DNA of 64,000 nt from Ypsolopha sequella. Its lineage: Eukaryota; Arthropoda; Insecta; Lepidoptera; Ypsolophidae. This document shows positions 11,010 to 20,675 of this stretch, one piece after another. Position numbers and translations under genes: made by a program. The stretch spans positions 17,735,221-17,799,220 of the forward strand of contig OW203986.1 in assembly GCA_934047225.1 (NCBI GenBank), given 5' to 3'. The notes beneath the pieces were generated by a model. The model was not told the origin of the DNA. It did not search any database and saw only the letters and a list, made by a program, of their open reading frames with translations. How positions within the stretch are numbered: the stretch's first letter is position 1; each line of letters starts with the position of its first letter.

Positions 11010-12387
11010 ATGAGCAACAAATTGGAAGATGGATTCGAAAAAGGACAGTCAGATAATCTACCTAAAGTGGATTCTTTCATGGTTTTTGAATACTTAAACA
11101 ATCATGTGAAGTATACCAGCGCTGAAATCCGAGGTTGGAAGCTTCAACGGTAAGTACCTACCAAATTTAATGTGTTAGTTAGTGAGTTTAGGCCTAGGTA
11201 CTTTTTCCCATGGCTGTTGCGGTAGGTAATGTGAAAATAATAAAATAACCTGGGTAAAAAGGTACATGGACAGCATAACACACTCCATCATAAAAACGTT
11301 AGTCAAGTCAAGTACCTACATTATTTCTTCCTACGGAGTTCGAGTTGATGTTTTTGTAAGCAGGCAACTGCAGGCATGATTCATTGCGATTTAGTAAGTG
11401 CCGGTTTCAAGTTCACCTAAACATTATAGACCGGGAGCGCGCCGTAGATTAACTAACATTAGCGGATACCTACCATGTTTTTTGTTTCGATGCACTTAAA
11501 TGGTGCAACCGCATCAGGTAATGTGATGTAGGTATTTAATGCTGTATGATTATTACAGGTCTGTACGAGAGTCATATGGCGACGATGCCGTAGGGTATGT
11601 CCAAGTCCAAAGAAATGGAAATGTGTGCACAGTAAAGACAAGAATAACACCGGAGCATAAAGTAAAAACTAAAGGTTATAGCTGCACTCTCAAATGTGAA
11701 GAAAATGATAAAACTATTATTGATGTTACTTGTCATGATTGTGCTGCACAAAAAGGAGGTTGCAAACATAGTGTAGCATTTCTTATGTGGATACACAGAC
11801 GCAGTGAAGAGCCTTCTCCAACTGAAAAAAAATGTTATTGGGCCAAACCAAAACTGGCCACAGTGGGCACAACCTTGAAATTTATAAAAGCCAAAGATAT
11901 CGGTTCCAGCGCTGGAGATATTGACGATAACGCTAATGTAAGAAGTGAACAATTTTTTAACAAACTGGTGCACAATATACAGTTAAATTCTATTAGGATT
12001 CAGTTAACAAGTTACGTTACACAGAATGAACTTACGAAATTATCATTGCATAACTTGATAAATGATCATAAAAAAGAAGGTAACGACACGAACAGTGCAC
12101 AAGGCTTCATCGATTATTGTACAACAAAACAAACACCAGAAAAGTGTTCAAAAATAGAACAAGAAACTCTATCTCAAGCTCAGTCTCCTTTATGGCATGA
12201 GATGCGATATTGCAGAATAACCGCGTCAAAAATACACGACGCCGCCCATTGCAAAACCCCTGATGGTTCATTAGTTGAGCAAATATTCGGTGCAACCATA
12301 CCAGAAACTCATTCATTGTGTAGGATTGTGTACTCACAGGATCATTGTGTAGATTTGCCGCATTATCTTCTTCAAGCGGGTTTATAG
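11010..12387 (+). CDS. SWIM zinc-finger / YqaJ-nuclease protein, truncated
   Basis: A two-exon model is supported by canonical splice sites: exon 1 is 11010-11149 (donor cg|gtaagt) and exon 2 starts at 11559 (acceptor tattacag). The junction restores one frame of 322 codons, stop at 12385-12387. The start MSNKLEDGF is chosen because upstream in-frame residues lie in GC-rich leader sequence. A SWIM-like finger (CHDC...CKH) lies at about residues 110-122. Near residue 260, SPLWHEMRYCRITAS is the typical opening of the YqaJ / lambda-exonuclease-like fold. The catalytic part of that fold (the later acidic residues and E-x-K) is absent, because recognisable homology stops around 12300 and the tail overlaps the antisense THAP exon. 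Such proteins are multicopy in insect genomes and may bind or cut DNA. Probably a broken copy. Confidence 0.7.
11150..11558 (+). other. Intron of the SWIM-YqaJ gene
   Basis: A GTAAGT donor at 11150 and an AG acceptor at 11557-11558, preceded by a T/A-rich tract, bound 409 bp with no coding signal. Reading across the junction keeps the frame open and supplies the missing third base of an Arg codon. Confidence 0.7.
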
Positions 12388-13201
12388 CCTCTGTATCATT
12401 TGAATTAAAATCAATCGTTTCACACGCCACGAACTCTTCTTGTGTTATTAGGTTTTCATGACCAACTTCCGGATTAAGCACTCTTTCAAAGTACTCAATC
12501 TGCTGTCTTTTTTTATATCCAGTCCGTTCTACAACGGCGTTATCCTTTCTTTGGCAGTCAAATTTATGCGGCAGAACTCCTTTTTTTAGTCTTAGTTGAC
12601 CACCCATCAATCGGTACCTTATATAATTTTCCATGTCATTTTCGACCTGTAAAAAGTAAAAACAGATTAAAGATTCTTTATTTTATTTTTAAATAATACT
12701 TTACTTACTGAGAAAAGCAGATCCAAAAAATAGGTCCTACAGCAAAGAAATTAAAATTCGAATCATTACCTATTGTTGATAGGTATTCATTATCGTAGAT
12801 AAAAATGCGGTAGTCTCCCGGACTACAAATATCATACCTACGTTGATTATTGTTTATTGTTATTACCTCATACGATTGTGTTAAGGTTGAGACAATATGA
12901 CATAAAAGGATTAAGTTTTAAGGTTTTTGATTCCATTGATCGATAAAATAGGTGACATTTACTCAATAATACGAGGAAATAGGTATACGTCAAGTATAAG
13001 GTATAACGTAGGAAAGGTACTTACGTCGAAATGATCTTCGCAACAGTAATGAGTACTTTTGCTTGATAAAGGATCTCTCTTCATAACACTACACCACTTT
13101 TTTCTAGCTTTTTTGTCTGTTGGAACATGAAAAAATAGTTTGTCGGGCGTACTACTACTTGTACTCTTGCACTTTGGCACGACACAATATTTGTAAGACA
13201 T
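12338..13201 (-). CDS. THAP-domain zinc-finger protein, partial
   Basis: Exon 1 (13201-13025) encodes MSYKYCVVPKCKS..., with the C-x4-C pair, the conserved Trp (KKWC) and CCEDHF of a C2CH THAP DNA-binding domain. A GTAAGT donor follows at 13024. Exon 2 (12646-12338) starts after the acceptor tttttacag and continues in phase 0 through a GVLPHKF motif that closes the THAP domain (about residues 1-95). An acidic, low-complexity tail follows, then a GTGAGT donor at 12337. This gives 162 codons without a terminal exon. THAP domains occur in host regulators and in P-element and Kolobok transposases. The following exon is not found; the sequence beyond is the antisense of the YqaJ gene, so the gene is probably truncated. 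Confidence 0.75.
12647..13024 (-). other. Intron of the THAP gene
   Basis: It has a GTAAGTACC donor and a pyrimidine-rich tail ending ACAG on the minus strand. It is 378 bp, AT-rich and without coding signal. Confidence 0.7.
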
Positions 13202-13512
13202 TTTTAAGGATATTGATACACAACAATAAATCTATAACAAAGCGACCGTGACAAGCACAGCTCAAGAACTGCGCGGGAAACAGAGTACACCTACAGAACT
13301 GAAGAGCGCGTGCGGGGTCGCGCCCCGGGTATGTGTGGGATGACGTCACGCGCTCGCGGCTGGTACTGGCGGGCGTTATTTGAACTGCTACAGTAAAATT
13401 GCTGTACTTTCGACATTTCTTGTCCGATTTGGATATTTTTTTCACCATAAGTCATGTTTTTTTTACTGTCATCGATCTACATACTTAACAAAAATCGTGA
13501 CTCTTCCTCATT

Positions 13513-14689
13513 CATAGGATACTTGGTTATTATATCTTAAAGAAACAAGGGACGTCACTTGTTTCGTAACTTTAAAAAATATCGAAAAATTATTGACTGC
13601 ATAAAACTGAAATTGTTTTAAACCAATAAATGGTCTATATTTTACGAAAACAAAAAATCACGTTTCATTTTCAACATGGCGACAAAATACGCCTTCATTT
13701 AGGACTCCGCTCTGTTTTCAAACGATGTTCAAGACGTGACCTATGGTGTGGTCGTCAGATTAAACAAAATAAACACACTCAGCTGTCGTGGGTAAGTTGG
13801 TTATGTAAATAAGCAAAATAAACCAACCATCATAGTACATACCATGGTGGTTTATAGTGGCCTGAAGTTAGCTGCACAATCACGTTTGACAGCCAATTTT
13901 TTCCCACGATTTTTGGCGTTTGTTCAGGGTCATGCATGACCGAATCGTGGGTGTTTATAGTGGAAAATAATAGTTAGTACTAAATAATAGTGATCTGATG
14001 GCCGTACCCCTCGTCAAATGTTTTTCTTATTTTTTTGTTAAGGCCCAGAGTAAATAATTATTCATTTAAAATATTTAATAATGTGAATCGATCGTAGGGT
14101 CGATGGTTCAGTTTTATAACGAAAACGTAAGAAATATTACAAAGTACAAAAAACGTTTTATTTTATAGGTAGGTTTTTGTGCTATATGCAAAAACAGATT
14201 TCCTATGTTACAATAATATCAAAACAATTGTATTTGCCATAGCTGTGAACTTAGCTGTAAATTCCTAAACAACTCCTTAATCCTTACGGGACGTATGGGA
14301 TATTATCTTCTAGTTATTGTTTTGTTACTGTTATTTTTTCCATTCCATTCCTGTTATGACGCGAAGAGACATTCAGGCAGACGGAGAGACATGGCTTCAC
14401 TATAAGGGTTTTTGTTATTTCACGGTACCCTAAATACCAACAACGAGCGCTTCCCTCACGATTCACTAGTTACAAGTACTCACGACACCGAGCGCATAAA
14501 TTCACCTGAAGATAGGGTGTTGAATAATAAAAAAGTTACCTGACTGTACTTACGGTTATGCTATTTGCGATTTGGTTTTGATATTTTGATACAAAGTCGG
14601 TAAAAGGTACAAGGGTTAGAATGTCAGTTACTAATTTCTTGGGATGGGATGGATGGAAGCAATTGTTTATCAATTATTGTAGTTTAAAT
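13513..14689. other. Gene-free stretch
   Basis: It contains a small inverted repeat around a GACGTC core near 13540-13567 (gaaacaagg ... acttgtttc) and a GGTTCCGT-family fragment at about 14380-14435 on the minus strand. The frame at 13630-13812 has no recognisable product. Confidence 0.45.
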
Positions 14690-14795
14690 ACTTTAAATAT
14701 TATTAGAGTGCATTACAAACTAGAAAATATCAATCAGAAATAATCTGCGACCGACCTGTGGGTCTACCGCGTAATTCTCATTTTCATCAACATCA
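14690..14795 (-). mobile_element. tRNA-derived SINE, family A, minus-strand fragment
   Basis: attagagtgcattacaaact and the following bases are the exact reverse complement of the SINE tail at 14961-15003. The sequence ctgtgggtctaccgcgt corresponds to the head region of the + copy. Together with the next element it forms a head-to-head inverted pair. Confidence 0.75.
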
Positions 14796-14884
14796 ACTTG
14801 AGATTGAAATTTGCCGTGCGTGCGACGACGCCCGCCTAACATGCCATCTCTTTTGCACGCGTTGAATTTCGCATGCATTTGCTT

Positions 14885-15050
14885 GAAGTTGATACAAATG
14901 AGAATAACGCGGTAGAGCCCCTGGTCGCAGGTTCGAATCCTGGCCCGGGGAATTGTCTTTGTTTCTGATTGATATTTTCTAGTTTGTAATGCACTCTAAT
15001 AATATTTAGAGTATTCATAGCGATGGATTTCGCAAAATAAACACAATCTT
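14885..15050 (+). mobile_element. tRNA-derived SINE, family A, 5'-truncated copy
   Basis: A partial tRNA head with box B (ggttcgaatcctgg at 14932-14945) is followed by tttgtttctgattgatattt and a tail ending aatatttagagtattcatag. It is the same as the 15236-15400 copy but lacks box A. Confidence 0.8.
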
Positions 15051-15235
15051 AGTTAATGAGAACTGTGAATTTCTTAACTGTCTCAAGCAACAATATTGTA
15101 GCGACGACAGCGCCATCTGTTTCTTAAGAACAAGGCCCTCGTGAGCGTTCTGTATGTGCAGTACAAGCTAGTATATCAAGCAGATGCAAAACTAACAATG
15201 GACAAGTATGATGGAAGAATTCACCGGTCTGGGTA

Positions 15236-15400
15236 GGAACCTCGGTGGCGCAATTGGCAGCGCGCTTGTCTTGATAACAAGAGGTCGCAGGTTCGAATTC
15301 TGACCCGGGGAACTTTTTCAATTTCTTGTCTTTGGGTTTGTTTCTGATTGATATTTTCTAGTTTATAATGCACTCTAATAATATTTAGAGTATTCATAGC
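15236..15400 (+). mobile_element. tRNA-derived SINE, family A, best copy
   Basis: Box A (tggcgcaattgg at 15246-15257) and box B (ggttcgaattct at 15290-15301) are correctly spaced. The anticodon-like stem cttgt/acaag is intact. The head is followed by the family tail (ctgattgatattttctagtt ... atttagagtattcatag). The tRNA part lacks a proper acceptor stem, so this is a SINE and not a tRNA gene. Confidence 0.85.
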
Positions 15401-15479
15401 GATGGATTTTGCAAAACAAACATAATCTTAATTAGTTTACTTTGAGACTCGTGAACTGTGAACTCGTGAACAACCAAAT

Positions 15480-16245
15480 ATTTGTACGCCATGACATGGT
15501 TGAATTTGTTGGGACTGTAATTATATGTAACATCCATTGTAAACCTGAATTCTCAGAAATAAACGATTTACTTACTTACTGTTTTTGTAAAAAATATGCA
15601 ATATAATTATCATTTAGTTTAAATTTTGCCATAAGAAGCCGTTGCATGTGCTACCTGTGGTAAATTACATTTTTATTGAGTTATTGAATGCAATTATAAA
15701 AATATCCGAGTCATAATAAATTTAAATAACAAAAAGGGTGGCTTTTAGGATTTCATTCGCAAAATGAAAGCTTTTAATGCTATGTGTAGGCATTAATCTG
15801 TCTGTCTGTCCACTGTATAGCTCAAATAGGCCTAGAACAACTGACAACGCTAAAGTTTGTCGTGTATTGTGCAGAATTATGTGAGCTTAAAGTAACAACG
15901 GACCTTTCAAAATTTAACAAACCTGGCTTATCATCTGTATAACTAGTTTAAAAAATTAAGAATATAGCAGTTAATTTAGATGTTAAAATGGTATTTTTAT
16001 TCGGGTATTTAATGTTAACTCATGTATGTATGGATATGAACATAACAAAGCTTATAGAAATTATATCTTTACCATGCAAGAAAGACGTTTATAAACGTAT
16101 AATTTAAATACATAGGTCATAAAACTGTCTTATAAAACTTGACAAAAAAATTCTAGCACTTGGGTCTGTGACTCTAATTAGCGACAGCAAAAACTTGACA
16201 AACGTGACAGCTGTATAGGTAATAAAAAGTCGTTATCATTGTATA
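15480..16245. other. Gene-free stretch with LINE-like tail
   Basis: The sequence around 15490-15580 (gccatgacatggttg ... aaataaacg then cttacttact) looks like a LINE 3' end with a short tandem tail. The rest is AT-rich and unrecognised. Confidence 0.4.
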
Positions 16246-16560
16246 TATCCATCCATCCATCAGCCTTTCTTCGTCCACTGCTGGACATGGGCCTTTCCAA
16301 GATTTCGCCACTGTTGGCGGTCCTCCTGGAAGAAATGCCCAGTATGCCCATATATGCGGGTTTGTGAGCGCGGTGCCGAAATCCTCGCACCAGTGACGCC
16401 GCTGACTATCACCAGTCTGTTTTATAAAAAGGCCGGCAATTGGGGATGGATATACCGTCATCAATCGGTCCAAGGCATGTCGGGCCACCTGGTTTTGCCT
16501 GAGAGCTGTCCTCTTACTCTCCCCCGAATAACTTCGGGGTGGTTTGCGAGTATGATGGTG
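16246..16560 (+). repeat. 'Catcagcc...ctgctggac' repeat, copy 1
   Basis: It starts ccatccatccatcagcc, contains cgtccactgctggacatg and ctgtcctcttactctccccc, and matches the copy at 37377-37740 in the same orientation over about 300 bp. The motif is characteristic of lepidopteran LINE-derived 3' sequences. The overlapping open frames on both strands are repeat artefacts. Confidence 0.7.
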
Positions 16561-17426
16561 GTACCTCCACAGTCGAGTTCGGCAATAATAATATATGAAA
16601 TAAAAAGTCTTAATCATTGCATATAATAATAAATACATTAAACCAACCAATAAATAGAACCTACTAAGTTTATCTCAAAAGTTCATTCTAGTGAGTTTTT
16701 GTAACTGTATGCCGAGTCGTAGACTTGTGGAAGCGCACATTTCGTAGCAGATAATGAGAGCCCGGGGCAAGTGATACGAGGTACTAAGCCATGACCGTAG
16801 CACGGTGGCGTAGAGCCGGCTAACGACAGGAACTAATTATACTCATGGACTCGTGACCCAAATAAAAAATTAAACTTGAATGCTACTGGAGTTTTTAAAA
16901 ACGAAGATATGCCGCTATTTTCAGATTATAAATCTTTGATACCTCTTATGACAGGTATGTGTCGGTAAATACATAAAGCATGTAAATACTTAGAGTAAAT
17001 ACGATTGCTACGCAGATTTCAAGATATTCTTTACATAGAACATTTTAATCCTTGGAATAGTTGAATACAAAGTAGCTTATTTTACTTGAAGATCGTGAAA
17101 ATCTCGAGGGAATGTCGGTTTTCATAAATTTTCAAAAGGAAATAAAGTTAGCTTAATTAAATAAATTATTCAATATATTTCAATGAAATACTGTGTTTCA
17201 TAAAGTGTAAATAGAAAGGGTAAGGTCATTGTTCAAACAAAGGTAATGAGAATAATAATATATTTCTCTTGTCAACTCTAGACCTCTTTTGTGTTTTGGA
17301 TTTCATGCCCAAAGCGACTTCCTTTATTTATGCACGTATAGAACAGTAAATGTTTATTGTAGGTAATTTTACCATGGGTACGTTTTAATTTTCATAAGTT
17401 ATAATAAGAAACACTTTATCTATCTA
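16561..17426. other. Gene-free stretch
   Basis: AT-rich with no recognised feature. Confidence 0.4.
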
Positions 17427-17673
17427 TACAGAATGTTATGATGATATTGCGGAAGCCGAAAACTGGCGATAGTACTCGTCCAAACGAACAACTTTTCGTG
17501 CAAAATATATCAGTTGTTTCATACGTTTTGGTCGAGTAGGTATGTAACTTTTCTATAGAACTGCTGTTTTGTTTTATCGCAATTTGAGTGTTGGTTGCTT
17601 AGTTAAAGTTGTTCGTATGGACAAATACTGTCACTAGTTTCCAGCTTCCACAAACTTATCTTCACATCCTGTA
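17427..17673. mobile_element. Palindromic MITE, TACAGRATG family B, copy 1
   Basis: The left end TACAGAATGTTATGATGAT pairs with the right end, which on the minus strand is TACAGGATGTGAAGATAAG, and TA lies on each side. Inner arms gaacaactttt / aaagttgttc continue the palindrome. The copy at 49529-49773 has almost the same length. TA flanks and TACA(A/G) ends fit a Tc1/mariner-like MITE; that class is inferred. Confidence 0.75.
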
Positions 17674-17969
17674 TACAGGTTGTTGATTTGGTAAGCAACT
17701 TCCGTCGCAGGGTAGGTTGTATTGACGATCATGACGACAAAAAATAAAGAAAAGTTTAAATTTTTCGTAAATTAGTTTAAGATATTTTGAGGGCGAAATA
17801 AAACGTCTAGTGTACGGGTACGACATCGACAGAGATGATGAAAATTTGTATCATCACTGGTGGAGCGGTGAGGGGATTAGGTGGGGCGCCCGAGTAGTTA
17901 GGTACTATAGCGGTTCGCGTAGCAGTGACCTTTTATCAAGATAATTTTAGGTTCTGCAAATCGCTTAGA

Positions 17970-18455
17970 TTAAATTATGTTAAGGTGTGCTAATTCGAAA
18001 ACCATTTCAAGATTTAGGTTTAATTACCCGTATTTTGGAAGTTGTGGTCTAAAAAACCTCATGATGATGAATATTTTTCACGAAAAAGCTGCAATTTCCA
18101 TTTGCCTTCGTGTGACGTCACTTGAGAAATGGCTGCTTAGAACTGTGTCCTTTGCTATCAAGATAAATTTATAAAAATTTGCTGCCGACTGTTTTGACAG
18201 ATGGATGATATATGAGTAGACAGACAGAGACAGACCACTTTTTTTATAAGCAATCACAAATCACAATCCGTACAATGTCTTAAATGCCGTCATAACCGAC
18301 AATCATAATAAAGTAATGGTAATAAAAATCATAAAAAAGTAATGGTTTATTTATATACCAAAATAATGAAAACTATGTCTTAAAATGGCATATTATCTCT
18401 GAAAAAAAAAATTAAAAAAGAAATCTTGTTGAAATTAAGTTATGGGAATTGGTAT
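17970..18455 (-). repeat. Large dispersed repeat, copy 1 (inverted partner at 44.6 kb)
   Basis: About 450 bp matching 44559-45003 in opposite orientation, with shared blocks such as ctaaaaaacctcatgatgat, ttccatttgccttcgtgtga and tcataaccgacaat. It includes a gacagacagaga stretch. No open frame is conserved between the copies. Class unknown. Confidence 0.75.
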
Positions 18456-18629
18456 TTGTTTTTTGTATGCTGTTTTTGGAATAGGCATCATTTATACTAA
18501 TATTCATGTGACGCTAATTGTTGATCAAATTGACTGATTGATCTATCAACGGTTTGACCAAACGGTTGCACCTAGGAACATTTGGACTGTAGGTTCTTTG
18601 TATGACGTAGTCGTCCGCTAAGAAGGGTT

Positions 18630-18673
18630 TTTAGGATATTCCCATGGGATCTTTAGGATATTCCCATGGGATC
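18630..18673 (+). repeat. Perfect 22-bp tandem duplication
   Basis: The unit ttaggatattcccatgggat (plus flanking bases) is repeated exactly twice, head to tail. The unit contains a palindromic cccatggg core. Confidence 0.9.
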
Positions 18674-19332
18674 TGGGGAAACGGGATCCACACTAGCAAC
18701 GCTGCGGGGCATCCGTTAATAGATACGTTATATATTTTTTTCTTAAAACCATTACATTTTACTTCAAGAGAAGTTTAAATTACAAAAAGTAAAAGTAGGT
18801 CTAAAAGTGAATTAAAAGATTGGTCGGTAGTAGACGCAGCTGTTAAACAAGGTTCTTTGTGGAACAAAAGAACAAAATTGTCTACTTAAAAAAGTAATAA
18901 TCCAAAGTCTTTTTGTTCTTAAATGCACAAGACGTTCTTTCTTTATCCTTTCGTTCATTTGAATAATTTTATTTTTTTTAGAACTAAGTATACCTATACT
19001 GTTGTTTGTTTAATTTCCTGTTTTCACGGCATCCTCGTGGGAGATAAAAATGTAGCGGCGTAAAAAAGGCTCATACAGATTAACTGCTTGGAACGAAAAG
19101 GTTTTTAAAGACCTGAAATTACACACATTTGCTGTTGCATGTTTGCTGAAAACTCGCACATAACGCTTTTTTTCGTTACAGTTAAACAAAACAGGAAGTA
19201 CCTTTGTACAGTTATTCCGAGTCAAAAAGAACGACTAAATTAAAACATAGGCTTTGTTATTTTCATGAGCAGTAGGTTGGTACTTTTACTGCCATACAAA
19301 CGTGGCACGGGGCCAAAGAGTCATCTGAAACT
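18674..19332. other. Gene-free stretch
   Basis: AT-rich; no feature recognised. The 71-codon minus-strand frame at 19010-19225 shows no family signature. Confidence 0.4.
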
Positions 19333-19566
19333 TCCTAGGACAGGGATGGCGAACCTTTATGAATCAACGAGCCATTTTTCATAAAGAAATATTTACTGAA
19401 GAGAATAGACATGCCGAGAAATAATTTTGACTTAGTATAAATACTATCAACTCAAAATTTCAGAGCTTTTAAGTGCAAACCGTTTCGATTGGTGGCTTGC
19501 CCAAAATATTTTGTTACGTGAAATCAATGGCACACGTGCCATTTGTTCGCTATCCCTGTCCTAGGA
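19333..19566. mobile_element. hAT-type MITE with 8-bp duplication
   Basis: A 218-bp element (19341-19558) has ends CAGGGATGGCGAAC and, on the other strand, CAGGGATAGCGAAC. It is flanked by a perfect 8-bp duplication TCCTAGGA (19333-19340 and 19559-19566). The CAGGG(A/T)-type terminus and 8-bp target duplication identify the hAT superfamily. There is no transposase, so it is a non-autonomous element. Confidence 0.9.
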
Positions 19567-20050
19567 GATGTTAGTGTAGCCTGGACTTAGGAGGTAGCTG
19601 AAAACCAGCGCCAACCAAAGCATGTTTTGGATGGCACATAGCTGAGCTACATCTTTTTGTCGTGTTGTTATTTTTATCTATAGATTACTCCCTACTTAAG
19701 TAAACCATTTCTACTGTGTTAGCTAAAAGTTCTTTTTATTTTTTTTGTAAACGCGCCAATAAATGTATTTTTCTTTTTTTCTTTCTTCCTAGTGCTTCTC
19801 TATATTTACTCGAACTAGCCTAGACGGTCAAGGACGGATGATGCTGTTGGTAAAAAGTCCTTCGTATAACACGACCTTTATTTATTATCCTTTTTGAGGA
19901 TGAAAAGTTAAGGTCGATTTCGTGACCTTATTTTTCTACCCGAACTAAAAGTAGAAGCATTTAAAGTGGATGCGAACTGTCTTATTCCCAAACGCACAAC
20001 TGATGATTGTTTTTACTATTTTTGAATTGAATTGAATTGAATAAATGTTA

Positions 20051-20262
20051 TTTTCAATGCAAGTGCTCGTAAAGGCCCACTTTTTATGCATCAAAACCGA
20101 ACAGAAAGTCGATTATTTAGCCCTAAGGCTTTATTATTATTATTTTTTATTTATTTACAATATTTGGCTAACCTGTAGCCTTTTCTGTGTACCATAAATG
20201 TTATACTTTTTTACCACTGTTTATTGGCTCTGGCTACGTTCTTTTTGAGCCAATTAATTATT
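20051..20262 (+). repeat. Dispersed repeat C, copy 1
   Basis: The sequence tgcaagtgctcgtaaaggcc to ggctctggctacgttc matches 50513-50735 at high identity in the same orientation. A further partial match to the region beyond it lies at 53201-53350. Non-coding and unclassified. Confidence 0.7.
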
Positions 20263-20509
20263 AATTAATACCAAAATGATTGTGCAGGATCGTTTATAAC
20301 GTAATGCATAAAATATCACTACTGTGCTGGATAATCCTAACTAACATTAAAATATGGTCGCGTACTATAAAGCATATTTATTTATTACATTTATTCAAAA
20401 AACAATAATATAAGGTATGCCTTTAGACATGAATATTAAGAACTTGGCCACAGCGCATACGCTTCGACGACTGCTATGAAAATAAGTATATAGATTGCAG
20501 GGTGGTTAC

Positions 20510-20641
20510 TGGAGGATACCCTTATCTAGTTGTCTTTGATATTTATTATCTATGCATAATGATTGTGTCAAGTCCGTCACTCATTAAATGAAGTTCTATT
20601 ACGCATTACGAGTTTATATCATTTTCAGCAGATATATACCA
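20510..20641 (+). repeat. 5' LTR (132 bp)
   Basis: It begins TG and ends CA and is identical to 24861-24992. It should carry the promoter and start of transcription; no strong TATA box is evident. Its inner end abuts the primer-binding site with a one-base gap. Confidence 0.95.
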
Positions 20642-20642
20642 T

Positions 20643-20652
20643 TGGCGACGAG
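20643..20652 (+). other. Primer-binding site (tRNA-Ser type)
   Basis: tggcgacgag lies one base after the LTR. It complements an acceptor end CTCGTCGCCA, typical of metazoan serine tRNAs, and would prime minus-strand DNA synthesis. Confidence 0.8.
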
Positions 20653-20675
20653 AAAACTAGGAAAAACGCATTAAA

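Larger units (their letters stand above)
10705..13512. mobile_element. Candidate DNA transposon, SWIM-YqaJ plus THAP
   Basis: Two convergent spliced genes (described separately) are bracketed by sequences that resemble each other in inverted orientation. The outermost recognisable pair is aatgaggataagtcac (10705-10720) and, on the minus strand, aatgaggaagagtcac (13512-13497), 14 of 16 matching. Inside these, the two promoter-proximal regions also align by eye at roughly 60% (for example acgcgcgcc / acgcccgcc and gtcatcacacaca / gtcatcccacaca). Both genes lack their 3' portions. I infer an old, internally deleted transposon. The exact ends and a target duplication were not found, so a host gene pair remains possible. 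Confidence 0.45.

Noticed and set aside
11572..11973. 133-codon minus-strand frame
   Set aside because: It is the antisense shadow of the SWIM domain exon.
14920..15305. tRNA genes at the box A/B matches
   Set aside because: The acceptor and D stems do not form and the same heads are joined to a shared non-tRNA tail in several copies, so these are SINEs.
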